Source: Armigeres subalbatus (lineage: Eukaryota > Arthropoda > Insecta > Diptera > Culicidae). From it: DNA of 64,000 bases. The position numbers and the translations under genes were made by a program. Shown in pieces: positions 1-10,282 of the stretch (positions are counted from its first letter, which is position 1; each line of letters begins with the position of its first letter). The stretch lies in contig NC_085141.1 in assembly GCF_024139115.2 (NCBI RefSeq), positions 65,857,675-65,921,674 on the forward strand, in the 5' to 3' direction. The notes under the pieces are model-generated. The model was given only the letters and a program-made list of their open reading frames with translations, made no database searches and was not told where the DNA came from.

Positions 1-244
1 ATTTTACTTATTTTTGGCTTCTTCCACGCAAGGTCGGATTTGAGTGAAAGGAACCGTCAAGTGAGTTGTTTCGCGGTTCCGTGTACCTTTTTGCTTTTCT
101 TTTCATTCATTCACACCCTCCGTCTAAGGCAGACTTTCACTGACACACTGACTGTCCAAACGGGGATGCGCTGCCGAGAAAAGACAGACACCCGGTATAT
201 TGGTGGAGTACCGAGATTGCAATCTTTGATCAGCCTGCCTTAAG

Positions 245-860
245 GCTAGACGAAGCATGCAACGTGCCCGCACCGAGGAGGAAGAGCGGACCGCCGTGAA
301 GCGTTTCGTGCTGCAAAATTGGCTCTCAACAAGGCTGTTAAGAGCAGCAAGAGAGCATGTTTCGGCAACCTGTGTAAGGGAGCCAATCCAAATCCGTGGG
401 GTAACGCTTACAGGATTGTGATGGCCAAGACTAGAGGGGGCCCTTCACCCCCCGAGCGGTCCTCGGATAGGTAGGCAAGTATTATCGAGGTACACTTCCC
501 GTCCCATCCCACACGTCAATGGCCTCATGCACCGTATGGTGTTTTAAGTGCGGCCGAAATTGTGGCTCCGGTGACAAACGAAGAGTTAGTCGCGGTGGCT
601 GATTCCCTGGCATCAAGCAAAGCTCCCGGGCCTGATGGAGTTCCAAACACTTTTCTCAAGGCAGCGGTCATAGCAAACTCGAATTTAGATTAGCTATGCA
701 CAGATGCCTCGATGAGTGTAGTCTTCCCGATAGATGGAAAAAGCAGAAGTTGGTCATGTTACCGATGGCCGAGAAGCCGCTGGGCAACCCCTCGGCGTAC
801 AGACTAATCTGTCTAATTGACACGACGGGCAAGTTGCTGGAGAGGATCATTCTCAACCAG
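245..860 (+). pseudogene. R1/LOA-like non-LTR retrotransposon, RT fragment
   Basis: Broken plus-strand reading frames carry motifs of an R1-group LINE polyprotein. Upstream of RT the linker reads KSSKRACFGNLC and NPWGNAYRIVM. Then come the N-terminal RT signatures KAPGPDGVPN and DRWKKQKLVMLP, and AYRLICLIDTTGKLLERII in place of the family's usual YRPICLLDT. The YxDD-containing palm is absent: homology stops near 860, just after the LLERI motif. At least one frameshift and a stop (near 690) interrupt it. The C-terminal domain of a similar element resumes at 1383, so this looks like one internally deleted or interrupted copy. The clade call (R1 or LOA group) rests on motif style only. Confidence 0.7.
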
Positions 861-1382
861 AGTATAAAATAAACGAAATTTTTTGGTAAAGTCCACCTTT
901 CTTCACTTGTCAGTTCACTTCCAGACACATTCATAGTCGGATGCCATCGCGCTCTCGTTACACCGGCTTAACCTGGGCCTGTACCGGTTGGAAAACTATT
1001 TCTATTGGAAAACTTTTATACGCAGTGTTGGGAAAAACTCAAAATCTCAAAACTCATGAACGATTCAAATCACTCGTGATTTGAAATGCACCCAACTCAG
1101 CACCTAACAAAATCATGTCTGAGTTGAATCACCCATTTGAATCATCGTTAGTTTTCTTTTGTTCTCCTTTGTAAATTAACAGTAAATTAACGTTCAACAC
1201 ATAGAACAATGGATACCCTTGCGTGTGTAAACAATAAATTGCCCCCAAATTGATTTAAAAAACTTTTTAGAGCGAAATGATTTTTTGGGAAATGAGTGAA
1301 ATGATCCGTTTTGGCATGAAAAACACAGACGTGACGCATTATTTTAAAATCGCAAACGAGTTATTTCGCACGAGAGCGCTCA
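861..1382. other. Non-LINE filler between two R1-like fragments
   Basis: No coding signal is visible. The stretch separates the RT fragment from the C-terminal fragment, where about 1.5 kb of LINE would normally lie. A segment starting near 1022 with CAGTGTTGGGAAAAACTC resembles a hAT-type terminus, but no matching inverted end was found before 1383. It may be a replaced or partly deleted insertion. Confidence 0.3.
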
Positions 1383-1800
1383 ATGAGCCAGGCAGCCATG
1401 TCGACTTTGCGTGAAGACGGTTTCGACTACTGTTGCTGCATTATCGAGGGTGATGTCCAACAGTTCCAAGGTGTCCCCGTCTGCCCTGACTGTCCAAGTG
1501 TTGACGAAGCTACAGAGCACATTCAGTTCGTATGTCCTCATTTCGACATCGAAAGTAGAGCTATGCTAGACGTTTATGATCAGGATACAACCCCGGATAC
1601 CCTTATTACGAGGATGTGCCAAGCAGCGGAGAAGCGGCCCGCATTTTCGACTGCAACCACTCAGATTGAACGTGAATCAGGTGGCAGGGTGAGCATCCAA
1701 GTTAGTCTCACATGGCGAGTAAAGGGTGAGCACCCAAGTTAGAGTCACGTGGTGTGTCAGAGCGAGCGTAAGGTTTTGTCAGAGGGTAAGCACATGTGCT
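1383..1800 (+). pseudogene. R1-like LINE C-terminal zinc-knuckle domain and 3' UTR
   Basis: An open frame to 1742 contains CPDCPSVDEATEHIQFVCP, a C-x2-C-x8-H-x4-C arrangement typical of the C-terminal knuckle downstream of RT in R1-group LINEs. The following TPDTLITRMC also fits that family's ending. After about 1680 the frame runs into what looks like 3' UTR, where a phrase GTGAGCAxCCAAGTTAG occurs twice (near 1688 and 1726). The first part of the frame (DFALT-like positions) is degraded. It probably belongs to the same element as the RT fragment upstream. Confidence 0.65.
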
Positions 1801-1959
1801 GGATCGTGCATAAATGCATTCTCTCCTGTAAAAAATAGCAAAAGACTTCCATCCCGACGAACGAACTTCAGTTACCCTCCTCGACGCTGTTCTTAAGGGA
1901 AGGCAATCTGCCGTCCTTTTCGTAGGTACTGGTCCGTAATCTCCACGACCTTTACTTTA
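1801..1959. other. Short linker before the mariner element
   Basis: No gene seen. It ends in the TA (1958-1959) that flanks the next element. Confidence 0.3.
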
Positions 1960-2099
1960 CAGGGTGCGGCAGAAAATAATGCGAAAATTTGTTCTATTTC
2001 TTTCAAATCCCATTTGAACTGCTCCAAGCAATAATCTCAACATTTTCGAGTTCAGTTATCATTATAAGGTCCTTTCAAACACATTTACTGAATGTGTGC

Positions 2100-2575
2100 T
2101 TTATTTTTATTAATAATATCCTCAAGATGACGCCGGAGCTAGAATACGCCTTTCGAACCTAGTCCTCCAACATCGACTGCCATGTGCAATTGTGCATGTT
2201 ATGGTTGACGTTAGGGTCTTCACACAAGGGTGCGATGGTTTCCCGACTCATGCTTCAACCAGTCAAGATCCGGACTGCTAGGGTGCCATAAATCTTTCGA
2301 CCAAAATTTCATGTTGTTCTTTAGCGATTGTTGGGTCGATTGGACGTGGGACATGACGCTCCATCATGCTGTAGGACAACGTTTTGATTCTCGGAAGCTT
2401 TGGCCTTCCTCCAGGAAAGCACTTGATCCTTTAAACTACCAAAAATACAATTCGTTATTGATTTTAACCCCAACATCAATAAAAACAGTTTGCAGTTTCA
2501 AACCGTTGGACGCCCCCAAGCCAAACATGATGGCACCAATCCTACTGGTGGACTGGTGGTTTGGAATTTAAACTT
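2100..2575 (-). pseudogene. Mariner-type transposase, C-terminal half
   Basis: Read on the minus strand, the segment shows IGAIMFGLGASNGLKL, then VVLQHDGA in another frame (the second catalytic Asp block), then KFWSKDLWHPSSPDLD (the third catalytic block, normally SPDLNP). Two or more frameshifts and stops separate these blocks. It is the downstream half of the gene whose N-terminal half lies at 5945-6250. The fine family (DD34D, DD37D or DD37E spacing) cannot be fixed because the third acidic residue is degraded. Confidence 0.75.
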
Positions 2576-2610
2576 CACTTTCTCCAGAACATCTGCAATT
2601 TTCTTCGGTG

Positions 2611-2650
2611 AAATGAGGTGATGATGATGATGATGATGATGATGGTCCCG
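2611..2650 (-). repeat. (TGA)n microsatellite tail of the LINE
   Basis: Roughly eight TGA units form the 3' tail of the minus-strand LINE. A run of nine histidine codons read through it on the minus strand is an artefact of the repeat. Confidence 0.8.
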
Positions 2651-3351
2651 CCACATACCCCTACAAAGGTTTGAGCTAGACGATTTATCTTTAAGATATT
2701 TAATTGTGATCAATTTAATCAGATTTTGCAAAACAATAAACGATCCGATTATTTTCACAGATATAAACAACAATACAAATTATCATCGCTTTCCAGCAAA
2801 AAATATAAATAAGTAAAAAGAACCGTTGAGTTCTACTGCAGATTTTTGCAAGCATCATCAGTGATACAGCGAGGCCGAACAAATACAAAACTTGTAATAT
2901 CTCTCGCATGAAGACGAAAGTTTCGTCAAGAAGCGCGTACTCAAACCATTCTCGCTAGTACCAATCAATTTACTGTACAAAGCTCGACAACATTCAAAAC
3001 TTGTGTTACTTCTCCGTAGATAACAAAAGCTTCGAGAAAATCGCGTTCTATCTGAGAACTCCCTACTTTTCTGTAGTATCTTTCAAACAGTTTAAAATAT
3101 TTCAAATTGTAGTGATAAATAAAAAAGTCATTTATACCTGTATTACGCGCGCGATTCTCAAACTTTCGTAGACTACACATAAAGAATAAAAGTTAAAACA
3201 CATCAACAAATAAAATACCATCATCATCATCGAGGCGAACAATATAGTCTATAAGCGCCCTAATGAAATAACAAATCATTTACATTCGTCCAAACAAAAA
3301 TATCCGTTATCACAAACTTCGTCAAGATACACAATTAGTCAATAATAAAAC

Positions 3352-5227
3352 TTAAATAAATAGCTGTTTAAAAACAGCTTTCACGTGTGAAATGCAAAGT
3401 CTCTTGAACTGTGATAGTGTACTTGCTCGCTTGATGTGTGCAGGCATCGAATTGAAAACATTTATTCCTTTATAAAACAATGAATTTTGTGAAGCACCAT
3501 GCAAAAAATAAGGTGTTCTTATTTCTTCCGCGTTTCTAGTATTATATCCATGAATGTCACTTCCTCTTTCAATTCGATTACACAAATATCGTGGCAGCAA
3601 TCTATTTATTATTTTAAAATGAACACCATAGTCAAATAAACAATTCTCTGCTTCACTGATAACCATTGTAAAGCGTCCAACAAAAGGAGGAGGAAGTGAA
3701 TCTATTGCATCTTAAAATCAAACGCATTACTTTATTCTGCAAACGCTGTAACCTCGATATTTGTGTTTCATTAGCTAGAAATAAAATGGAAGCACAAAAG
3801 TCCAAGTGAGGAGAGATGATTGACTTGTACAACTGTATTTTACTCGCAACAGTTAATTCGTTTTTTAATCGACATAAAATTCCATACTTCTTGGCTATTT
3901 TCTTGATGACATTGTTGATATGAGAATCAAATTTCAATTTATCATCAATAATCACGCCAAGATATTTAATTTCCTGAACGCGATCAAGTGTTTCATCATC
4001 AATTTGAACGGAAACATTACCAATGACTCGATTTCGCGAAATTACCATGTATTTAGTTTTGCTTACATTCAATTTCAACTGTTTGTACTTCAACCATCTA
4101 CTTAAAGAACGCAAATCTGTATTCAAGCGTGAAACTGCATCTTCGATAGTTCTAGCTGCAATGAATAATACGGTGTCATCCGCGAATAGATTTATATTAC
4201 AAAATCGTAAAACCCGTCCCATGTCATTAATATACATAATAAATAAAACGGGCCCTAATACACTTCCTTGTGGAACACCAAGATTATTTTCCATAGGATT
4301 TGAAACACAATCATTAAAAGCAGCCTTTGAGTTCTGTCAGACAAATAGCTTCTAAACCATTCATATGCAGAACCCGAAATTCCAAAGCGCTTTATTTTTT
4401 CCAACAATAAGGGCCTAGAAATTGTCTCAAATGCGCGTTTAAGATCCAAAAATACAGCAATGATAGTATCTTTACGCTCCATGTTCTCTTTCCATTTGGC
4501 TAACACCAAGTTCAATGCGGTTTCACAAGAATGTCCTTCTCGATATCCCGATTGTTCTTGTATTAGCAAGTTATTACTATTCAAATATGTAACTAACTGG
4601 CCTTTGACAACAAGTTCTAATATTTTTTCTAATGTGTGCAACATGTTGATGGGACGAAACTCTTCGGCTTTAATCGTTCCAGCAACTTTTTGAATAGGAA
4701 TCACAAGAGATTCCTTCCATACCTGCGGCACGTGCCCGGTTCTCAGTGATTCATTTATGAGGTCCAGCAGTTTGTGTCCAATGACATGAAAACAATCTTG
4801 TAGAACTCTAGCGTTAACGTTATCAACTCCAGCCGTTTTACCTAATGAAAAGCATATGTTTTTAAGTTCATCAATTGTAATTGGGCGAAAACACTCGAAC
4901 CTACATCGGCTGTTTAATTTCATCGGGTTCATCAACCAAATCAATAGATTGATTGATTGATAAAACACTATCGATGAAATATCTATTGAAATTACAAGCA
5001 ATTGTTTGTTCCGACTGTTCTATTGTGCCATTGAAAGTTATGGACCGCGGCTTGGAACAATTGGGTTTTAACAAAGATTTTAAAATTTTCCATAACTCCC
5101 TGCTGTTATTCTGATGCTGATCAATTTTCCTCTGAATATATTCACAACGTGTTGTTTTCAACGATTGTGAATATGTGTTCCGCGCGATCTTGTACCTATT
5201 CCAATTATTATGACTACGTCTTCGCAA
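3352..5227 (-). pseudogene. CR1/L2-like reverse transcriptase (broken)
   Basis: Frames in order on the minus strand are: a linker with FNRYFIDS (5227-4901); fingers and palm with KTAGVDNVNARVL, EEFRPINML, QSGYREGHSCETAL and FLDLKRAFETI, the block A Asp (5001-4255); NLGVPQGSVLGPVLF and LFADDTVLF, the catalytic DD (4294-3653); then YLGVIIDDKLKFDSHI, and a C-terminal region with YNTRNAEEIRTPYF (3666-3352). Each junction is a frameshift. The catalytic residues survive, so decay is by indels rather than loss of the core. This RT style is shared by CR1, L2 and Rex-type elements; the exact clade is not certain. Confidence 0.82.
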
Positions 5228-5941
5228 AATCTCTTGAACAATTTATCTCTTTTGCGTTTGAGACGCAACAGGTCTAAATTGTACCAGCTGTTCGAGTTAT
5301 TCAAAGATACAAATTTTTCTTCAATTAACTTATTGGTACTCGATTTCAGAACGTTCGTTAGAACAGCTGCTTTCTGATCTAAGTTCCCGGAAATTACTTG
5401 AAAATCCTCGTTTCTCGCAACAAGATTCGAAACAGCTTGTTTCGAATATTTCCTCCAACACTTTAATTTAACAAAATCATCAAGTCTATTAAAAGTTTCT
5501 ACATTTATCACTAAAGTTTCATGATCGGTTACTTTCAAACAAGTATCTGTAACTGAGTTTACAGAGTCAACATTAGAATAAACATGATCAATTATAGTTC
5601 TACTGTGTCGGGAAATTCGCGTGTAATCGACAACCTTTTGTTTCAAATTATAAAACTCAGTCAGACGCTTCAAATGATTCGAATTGTCGTCACACCAATT
5701 GATATTAAAATCACCAGCTATTACATTCAGTTTACTTAAATCGACAAACATTTCAAACCAGTTCTCTAAAATTTCAATAAAACGCTGGTCACTTGAACTT
5801 GGCGAATGATATAAAACACCATAATTACCATTCTTCATGCCACGTACAACTGTAATGCCCAAGAACCAATTTCCTTCACAAGCCTCGTTCAATTGAAGCA
5901 TGAAGTGAACCGATTCTTTGACATAATAGTCCGTGGGAAAA
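5158..5941 (-). pseudogene. CR1/L2-like APE endonuclease (5'-truncated)
   Basis: The frame begins within the endonuclease at DYYVKESVHFM and continues with GVLYHSPSSSDQRFIEIL, VIAGDFNINW (GDFN motif), SRTIIDHVYSN (IDH) and LKVTDHETLVIN (SDH-like). These are the middle and C-terminal APE motifs; the N-terminal catalytic Asn and Glu motifs are missing through 5' truncation. The domain would nick DNA to prime reverse transcription. It runs into the RT linker with a frameshift near 5190. Confidence 0.8.
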
Positions 5942-5944
5942 CAG

Positions 5945-6250
5945 GATTATAATTTTTTCCTTCTTCAACAAAGATAGCAATCTTTTTGATCGAGTTACTC
6001 GTAGTTCCTGTACCCGATCCGTAATCAAGTGGCATTTTACTCAAGATTTGGAAGGTACATGGAAGCCTTCTTTGATGGTCTTCGCATGGATTTCTCAGAA
6101 ATTTTGACTTCCTTGGCATGTTTTCTGATGGAACGCACCAGGTTGCGAGCAATCTTTCCACGAGCCGATTTGATCACGTTTGGCATACGTGCAAAGCACG
6201 GACGTCCACTTCCCGGCTTTCGCAGCTTAGACCCATCATGCAGAGACATT
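5945..6250 (-). pseudogene. Mariner-type transposase, N-terminal half
   Basis: From about 6250 downwards the frame shows RKPGSGRPCFARM, VIKSARGKIARNLVRSIRKHAKEVKISEKSMRR, the helix-turn-helix DNA-binding region of mariner-type transposases. A frameshift near 6035 leads to ELRVTRSKRLLSLLKK and then EKIIILFS, where the first catalytic DE(K) should follow. At that point the LINE begins. The stretch above 6250 belongs to a MITE and is not transposase. Confidence 0.75.
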
Positions 6251-6479
6251 TTAAGGTCACTCCTGACGGAATCCAAGTTCCAAAGTGCTCGCGTTTTCGG
6301 GGGCACACCACTCGACTCAGAGGCGGCGCAACACTGTCTTTTTTGTTTATTTTGCTTTGCTGCGTCGCAGCATGCGTGAAATGATAAAATTGACAGTTGG
6401 GCGTTGCTTCCGTATCGAGTGGTGTGCCCCCGAAAGCGCGAGCACTTTTAAACTTGGATTCCGTCAGGAGTGACCTTAA
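6251..6479. mobile_element. Palindromic TTAA-type MITE
   Basis: Inverted arms of about 85 bp (6251-6335 and 6395-6479) start TTAAGGTCACTCCTGACGGA and are nearly identical, with a short unique centre. The outermost TTAA at both ends may be the target duplication. There is no coding capacity. It lies inside the mariner element just upstream of its transposase. Confidence 0.8.
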
Positions 6480-6589
6480 GTCGATAAACTGTGGCCAAAA
6501 GACATCCTACCATCATAGCAATATCATTCGGCGTCGTCTGGGCGAGCAACAAACTAGTAATCACTTCTTTTAGATACATTTTTACAAAT

Positions 6590-6840
6590 TTGCAATACAA
6601 CAATTCAAGACAAAATTTTCAAAACGATATCTGCTTTTGTAAACAAAGATTCAAACGTCGATTTGACGAATCTGATAGCATTTCGACGCAAACCAACGCC
6701 TTCAACAAGTAGCCGAAACCTTCACCTACCTATTGATAGTGTTGGTTTGCGTGGGGCTATCAGATTCGTCAAATCGACGTTTGAATCATTGTTTACAAAA
6801 GCAGATAAGTCGTTTTCAAAATTTTGTCTTGTATTACAAT
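6590..6840. mobile_element. Palindromic MITE with about 100-bp arms
   Basis: The left arm (6590-6697) and right arm (6740-6840) are inverted copies sharing GACAAAATTTT, CTGCTTTTGTAAACAA and TCGATTTGACGAATCTGATA. The loop is about 40 bp. It lies near the right end of the mariner element. Confidence 0.78.
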
Positions 6841-6968
6841 CTCTCGGTGTGGCATTTGAAAGTAAACATAAACAAATGTACTTTCAACATAAATTAGTAA
6901 CTTGCTACAAGAATTAATCCAATTTTGAAGTTTAAACATTTTAGCATTATTTTCTGCCGCACCCTGTA

Positions 6969-7440
6969 CCTTCGGAGATGCACCGCCATGCGTCTACAAA
7001 GATATACAGTCTGGCTTTCTGTCACCTGCTTGTATTTAGTCAGTAGAAGAATTTTCAATTCAGCCTTCTTACTGGACTTCGCACACCATCAACTTCCTTT
7101 TCTTCTGTAAGGAATCCTACGTTCCGCCTCCTTACTGGACTCCACCGTGAAACTCCCTGTTGCCGAGGAGTATCTGAGTAGTACGCGACCAAGCCGGGAG
7201 CTGAATAGCTCGCCAAGGAAGTGGTTCCGAATGATACAAGAACGGAGCTGAAGGGCTCTAGGAGTAGTTCGTCATCAAGCTGGAAATAAACGGCTAAAGT
7301 ACGTAAGTAAAAAGTTGGGCCAAATTTCAAGTCTCAAAATATAACTCCCATTAAAAAAAAGAGAATCAGTAGATCAATCATTAGTTAAATTTGGAAAGTT
7401 TTCCTAATAGTTTTTTATTTTCTTTTTATTCTTAAATCTT
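6969..7440. other. Gene-less linker with a short direct repeat
   Basis: No gene seen. A phrase CCTTCTTACTGGACT / CCTCCTTACTGGACT occurs twice (7061 and 7126). The style resembles a LINE 3' region, but no domain is readable. Confidence 0.3.
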
Positions 7441-8163
7441 CAGGGTGTTCAATAAGTTCGAATACACTTTCAAAAAATGTTTGAAAATTGTAATTAAATT
7501 ATTTCTTTTCCCGGTTACATTTCATTGAAGATATTGTTTATAAGGAACGTTTGTAACATTTCTTCTGGAATGACCTTTATTTTGTACTTCTTTACGAGCT
7601 TCAAACGTTTCTGAAATCCATCGCAAGCGGCACGCACGGTCTGCATGGGCATTTCGTTCCAGATTTTGAGAATTACGTCTTGAACTTGTCCAAGTTACTG
7701 ACCTTGTATTCGTACAGCTTTAACATAATAAAGGACCAAATAAGAAAGTTAAGAAGGTTCAAATCCGGGAAGCTGGGAGGTCGCAAAGTTTTGTCCAAAA
7801 AGTCGATGAAATTGTCCCCATATAAGGCTTAAATCGCATTTTCCGTGTATAAAGGGTTATCGTCCTATTGTAACATGTAGGGCTGATTATCACCGGGCCA
7901 CTGGGGGTATCAATCTTCCCCAAAATCTCTGTTTTGTAGTACACCGCAATGATTTTGACCTTCAAAAAATGCTGTTTACAATGCCCCAATCCATTTTCAC
8001 CGCGCGTAATAAACAAACAACAAGTGACAGAATGTCAACATCACACACATCCGTTAGCGTATATATACCGCTAACGCTGACACCAATACTTATACAGAAT
8101 ATGTACATAGGGGTTACAAACACAATGATCAAACATTTGTATTCGAACTGATTGAACACCCTG
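7441..8163 (-). mobile_element. Deleted Tc1/mariner derivative, 723 bp
   Basis: The ends are inverted: CAGGGTGTTCAATAAGTTCG at 7441 and its complement ending at 8163 (AACTGATTGAACACCCTG). TA follows the right end (8164-8165); at the left the dinucleotide is TT, probably mutated. Inside is the C-terminal part of a transposase on the minus strand, but no N-terminal half, so an internal deletion has occurred. Confidence 0.75.
7500..7990 (-). pseudogene. Tc1/mariner transposase C-terminus
   Basis: Read on the minus strand, degraded frames include YNRTITLYTRKMRFKPYMG, then a frameshifted tail with a conserved pattern (VILKIWNEMPMQTVRAACDGF) like the C-terminal helix of mariner-type transposases, followed by KKYKIKVIPEE. 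The catalytic blocks are not intact. Confidence 0.6.
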
Positions 8164-8249
8164 TATGACAAAAGGTCGAAATTACGAAATTGATTAAAAT
8201 TGAAAAGCCATTTTTTTAGTACAATAGAAAGCAAAACTATAATTAAAAT

Positions 8250-8295
8250 ACCGTCACGTCATCGGTGACGGTGACGTCACGTCATCAAGTGACAA
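8250..8295. promoter_or_regulatory. CRE-like GTGACGTCAC palindrome cluster
   Basis: ACGTCA half-sites recur here, including a full TGACGTCA palindrome at 8272-8279, within CGTCACGTCAT repeats. This matches the CREB/ATF consensus, but no gene start is nearby, so function is not implied. Confidence 0.25.
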
Positions 8296-8639
8296 TTCGC
8301 CATATAGGGGTAAGCTTGGGCCATGTCTTTATAATGGAATTTATGTAATCTAAGGACAAGGAAATTGTAATACAGTGAGTCCAAAAAGTATTCGTCTAGC
8401 TGTGCATTTTCTAGAAAATGTCAAAAATAGAATCTAGTGAGCTCAAAAAAATAAAACTATTGATTACATTGTGTAGCAAAATAATCAATTCATCTTTATT
8501 GTTAAAAGTCAAACAGAAAAATAAAACAATAACAAAAACAAAGGTAACAAAACCTAACAATTCATTAAATACGGGCTCAAAAAGTATTCGTCTATTCAGG
8601 TTTAGCACGCTTTTGAAATGAAAACAGGTGTTGTAGAAT

Positions 8640-9900
8640 GGAATTCAATATTTCGTTGGATTCCCCTGTGTACACCCAGGTTTTTTTTACACGGTTGGAA
8701 TTCATTAATTTTCCGGTTAACCGGAACTTTCACAGCTTTTTAAATACCACCTGAATTTTCTTTGATTTTTTGTGAATTTTTTCGTGATTTTTTGTGAATT
8801 TTTTTCATTATTTTATTAACGCTGAAGGTCTTAAACGACCAAAACCAAACCGTGTAAAAAAAACCTGGGTGTATCTATGACGGGCTGTAGTTCTTGTGGC
8901 ATGGAACTGACCAAATTAGCCGTAACGGGGGACGAAATATTCTTCCATTCTTCTTTCAACACTAATTTCAATTCTTTGTTGTTGGAAACATGACTTTCAC
9001 GAATTTCACGAAAAGTTTGTCGTCCAGAACCTGCAAATGGAGTTAAATTGGATTCATATCTTGGTTCTGAAGAGGCGTTTTGAGTTGATTGGGGTATTAT
9101 AGAGTAGCTACAGCTTAGTACTTTAAGCTGTGTGCTCGAGGTAATTATCACCCCGTAAGATGTATGTTCCCTGTAAGCCTAATTTCTCAGCAATGGAGTT
9201 CAAATTTTCTTTCAAAATGCGGATGAACATTTTGTGATACATAATTCCTTCAATAATGTGAAATTTTCCCACACCGGTTGCGCTCAAGCACCTCAGAGAC
9301 CATGACGGAGCCCTCACCATGCTTTACTGCTCGAAAGAGATTCTGCGGCTGTATCTCAATATTCTTTTTCCGCCATACCATACATCGGCCATTTGATCCA
9401 AATATGCTGTACTTGCTTTCGTCAGATAACATGACTTGATTCCGAAAGTCATCCTTCTTCCAACGATATTTTTAGCTGAAATCGAGCTGTTTTTGATAAT
9501 TTGATGGCTCACTTGAATTTTCTTCCGTGATACTCGCCCATTATACCCATACTTTTCACAAGTATTTCTGTTCGTATTGGTTCATATCTGAGCACTTCTT
9601 CTCTCCAACTCACTTGCCTATATGGGTGAACTCGTTTTTATGGATTTTTTTATTTTCCGCACAATAAATCGCTCATCATTATCAGCTTACCATCGCTGAT
9701 GAGCACTCTGTTATTTGTTTTGATAGATTTTTGTGGCGCTGATGCGACCAATCCCCAATTAAATGGTTGAATTCTGGCTACCCTTGGTCTACCCACATTT
9801 CATGCAAAGTCATAAGTCAACTTGCACTATTTATGCAGGCGTAGAATAAGTTTTTTTTTTTCATTGGGACTCATCTCTTTACTTTTCCCACCCATGGTGC
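8640..9900 (-). pseudogene. Tc1-type (DD34E) transposase, broken
   Basis: The minus-strand start is near 9895 (MGGKSKEMSPNEKK). A bipartite DNA-binding region follows, with several stops. The catalytic core is well preserved from about 9440: LSDESKYSIFGSNGRCMVWRKK (first Asp), VKHGEGSVMVWGCLAASGVGK (frameshifted at the end), and YILRGDNYLEHTA (second Asp; normally QQDNDPKHTA). The region of SPDLNPIE is frameshifted (DMNPI is readable). The C-terminus NLVSSMPQELQPVI is normal, and the last residues (GNPTKY, stop) lie on the far side of a MITE at 8673-8871. It is multiply frameshifted and inactive. Confidence 0.85.
8673..8871. mobile_element. 199-bp MITE inside the Tc1 transposase
   Basis: The ends CACCCAGGTTTTTTTTACAC (8673) and its inverse (ending 8871) are flanked by TA at 8671-8672 and 8872-8873. 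The body is T-rich with repeated TTTTTGTGAATTTTTT. Removing the MITE and one TA rejoins the transposase reading frame at its C-terminus, so this is a clean TA-target insertion. Confidence 0.88.
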
Positions 9901-10282
9901 TTCTATTTTCCGCGCCAAGTTCAAACAAACAAACAAAAACATTATTTTATCTGTCATTGAGTATTGACAAAATATTGCTAGACATCACTAGAGTGTGCTA
10001 TTGTAATTACATGCGAATAAAACTATTATATTCGTGTTTCGCTCGATTATTTTCTGAATAGACGAATACTTTTTGAGCAAGCGAAATTGACGAAATTTAG
10101 ATATTCTCTACATACCAGAAAAAGTAATTGAAATTTCTATTTGTTTTTGAATAATAATCATGTGTTGATAAGTTTTCTACCAAATTTAGAAGAAAGTTTT
10201 TTGATTGCACTTCTATCACGCCTAAGTTTTACATCTTACTAAAAAATATGCAGCTAGACGAATACTTTTTGGACCCACTGTA

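Larger units (their letters stand above)
2611..5941 (-). mobile_element. CR1/L2-like LINE, 5'-truncated, inserted in mariner transposase
   Basis: The minus strand encodes an APE endonuclease, then a reverse transcriptase of the GVPQGSVLGPVLF type, then a C-terminal region and an AT-rich 3' UTR. It ends in a short microsatellite (TGA on plus, 2620-2643) rather than poly(A), as is usual for CR1/L2 elements. The 5' edge (about 5940) lies where the mariner transposase reaches its first catalytic motif. The flanks GGTGAAATGAGG (left) and GGGAAAACAGG (right) may be a decayed target duplication. Several frameshifts show it is dead. Confidence 0.8.
1960..6966 (-). mobile_element. Tc1/mariner-type transposon carrying nested insertions
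   Basis: Perfect inverted ends begin CAGGGTGCGGCAGAAAATAA (1960-1982 and 6944-6966) and each is flanked by TA (1958-1959, 6967-6968), the signature of the IS630/Tc1/mariner superfamily. The transposase lies on the minus strand but is split: the N-terminal half is at 5945-6250 and the C-terminal half at 2100-2575. Between them sits a CR1/L2-like LINE. Two palindromic MITEs (6251-6479, 6590-6840) lie upstream of the transposase start. Without the insertions the element would be about 1.2-1.3 kb, normal for the family. It cannot be autonomous. Confidence 0.88.
8373..10280 (-). mobile_element. Tc1-like transposon with IR/DR ends
   Basis: The outer ends CAGTGAGTCCAAAAAGTATT (8373) and its inverted partner (10250-10280) are each flanked by TA (8371-8372, 10281-10282). 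About 200 bp inside each end is a second related copy (8573-8600, GGGCTCAAAAAGTATTCGTC; 10054-10079 inverted). Two direct repeats within each inverted repeat is the IR/DR arrangement known from Tc1 subgroups such as Sleeping Beauty. The transposase fills the interior on the minus strand, and a MITE interrupts its last codons. Confidence 0.88.

Noticed and set aside
1022..1380. hAT-like start CAGTGTTGGG as a complete MITE
   Set aside because: No inverted partner end or target duplication could be found.
2498..2773. ORF with nine consecutive histidines
   Set aside because: Read through the (TGA)n tail of the LINE.
6118..6473. Plus-strand ORFs near the mariner N-terminus
   Set aside because: They cross the MITE palindrome and the antisense of the transposase.
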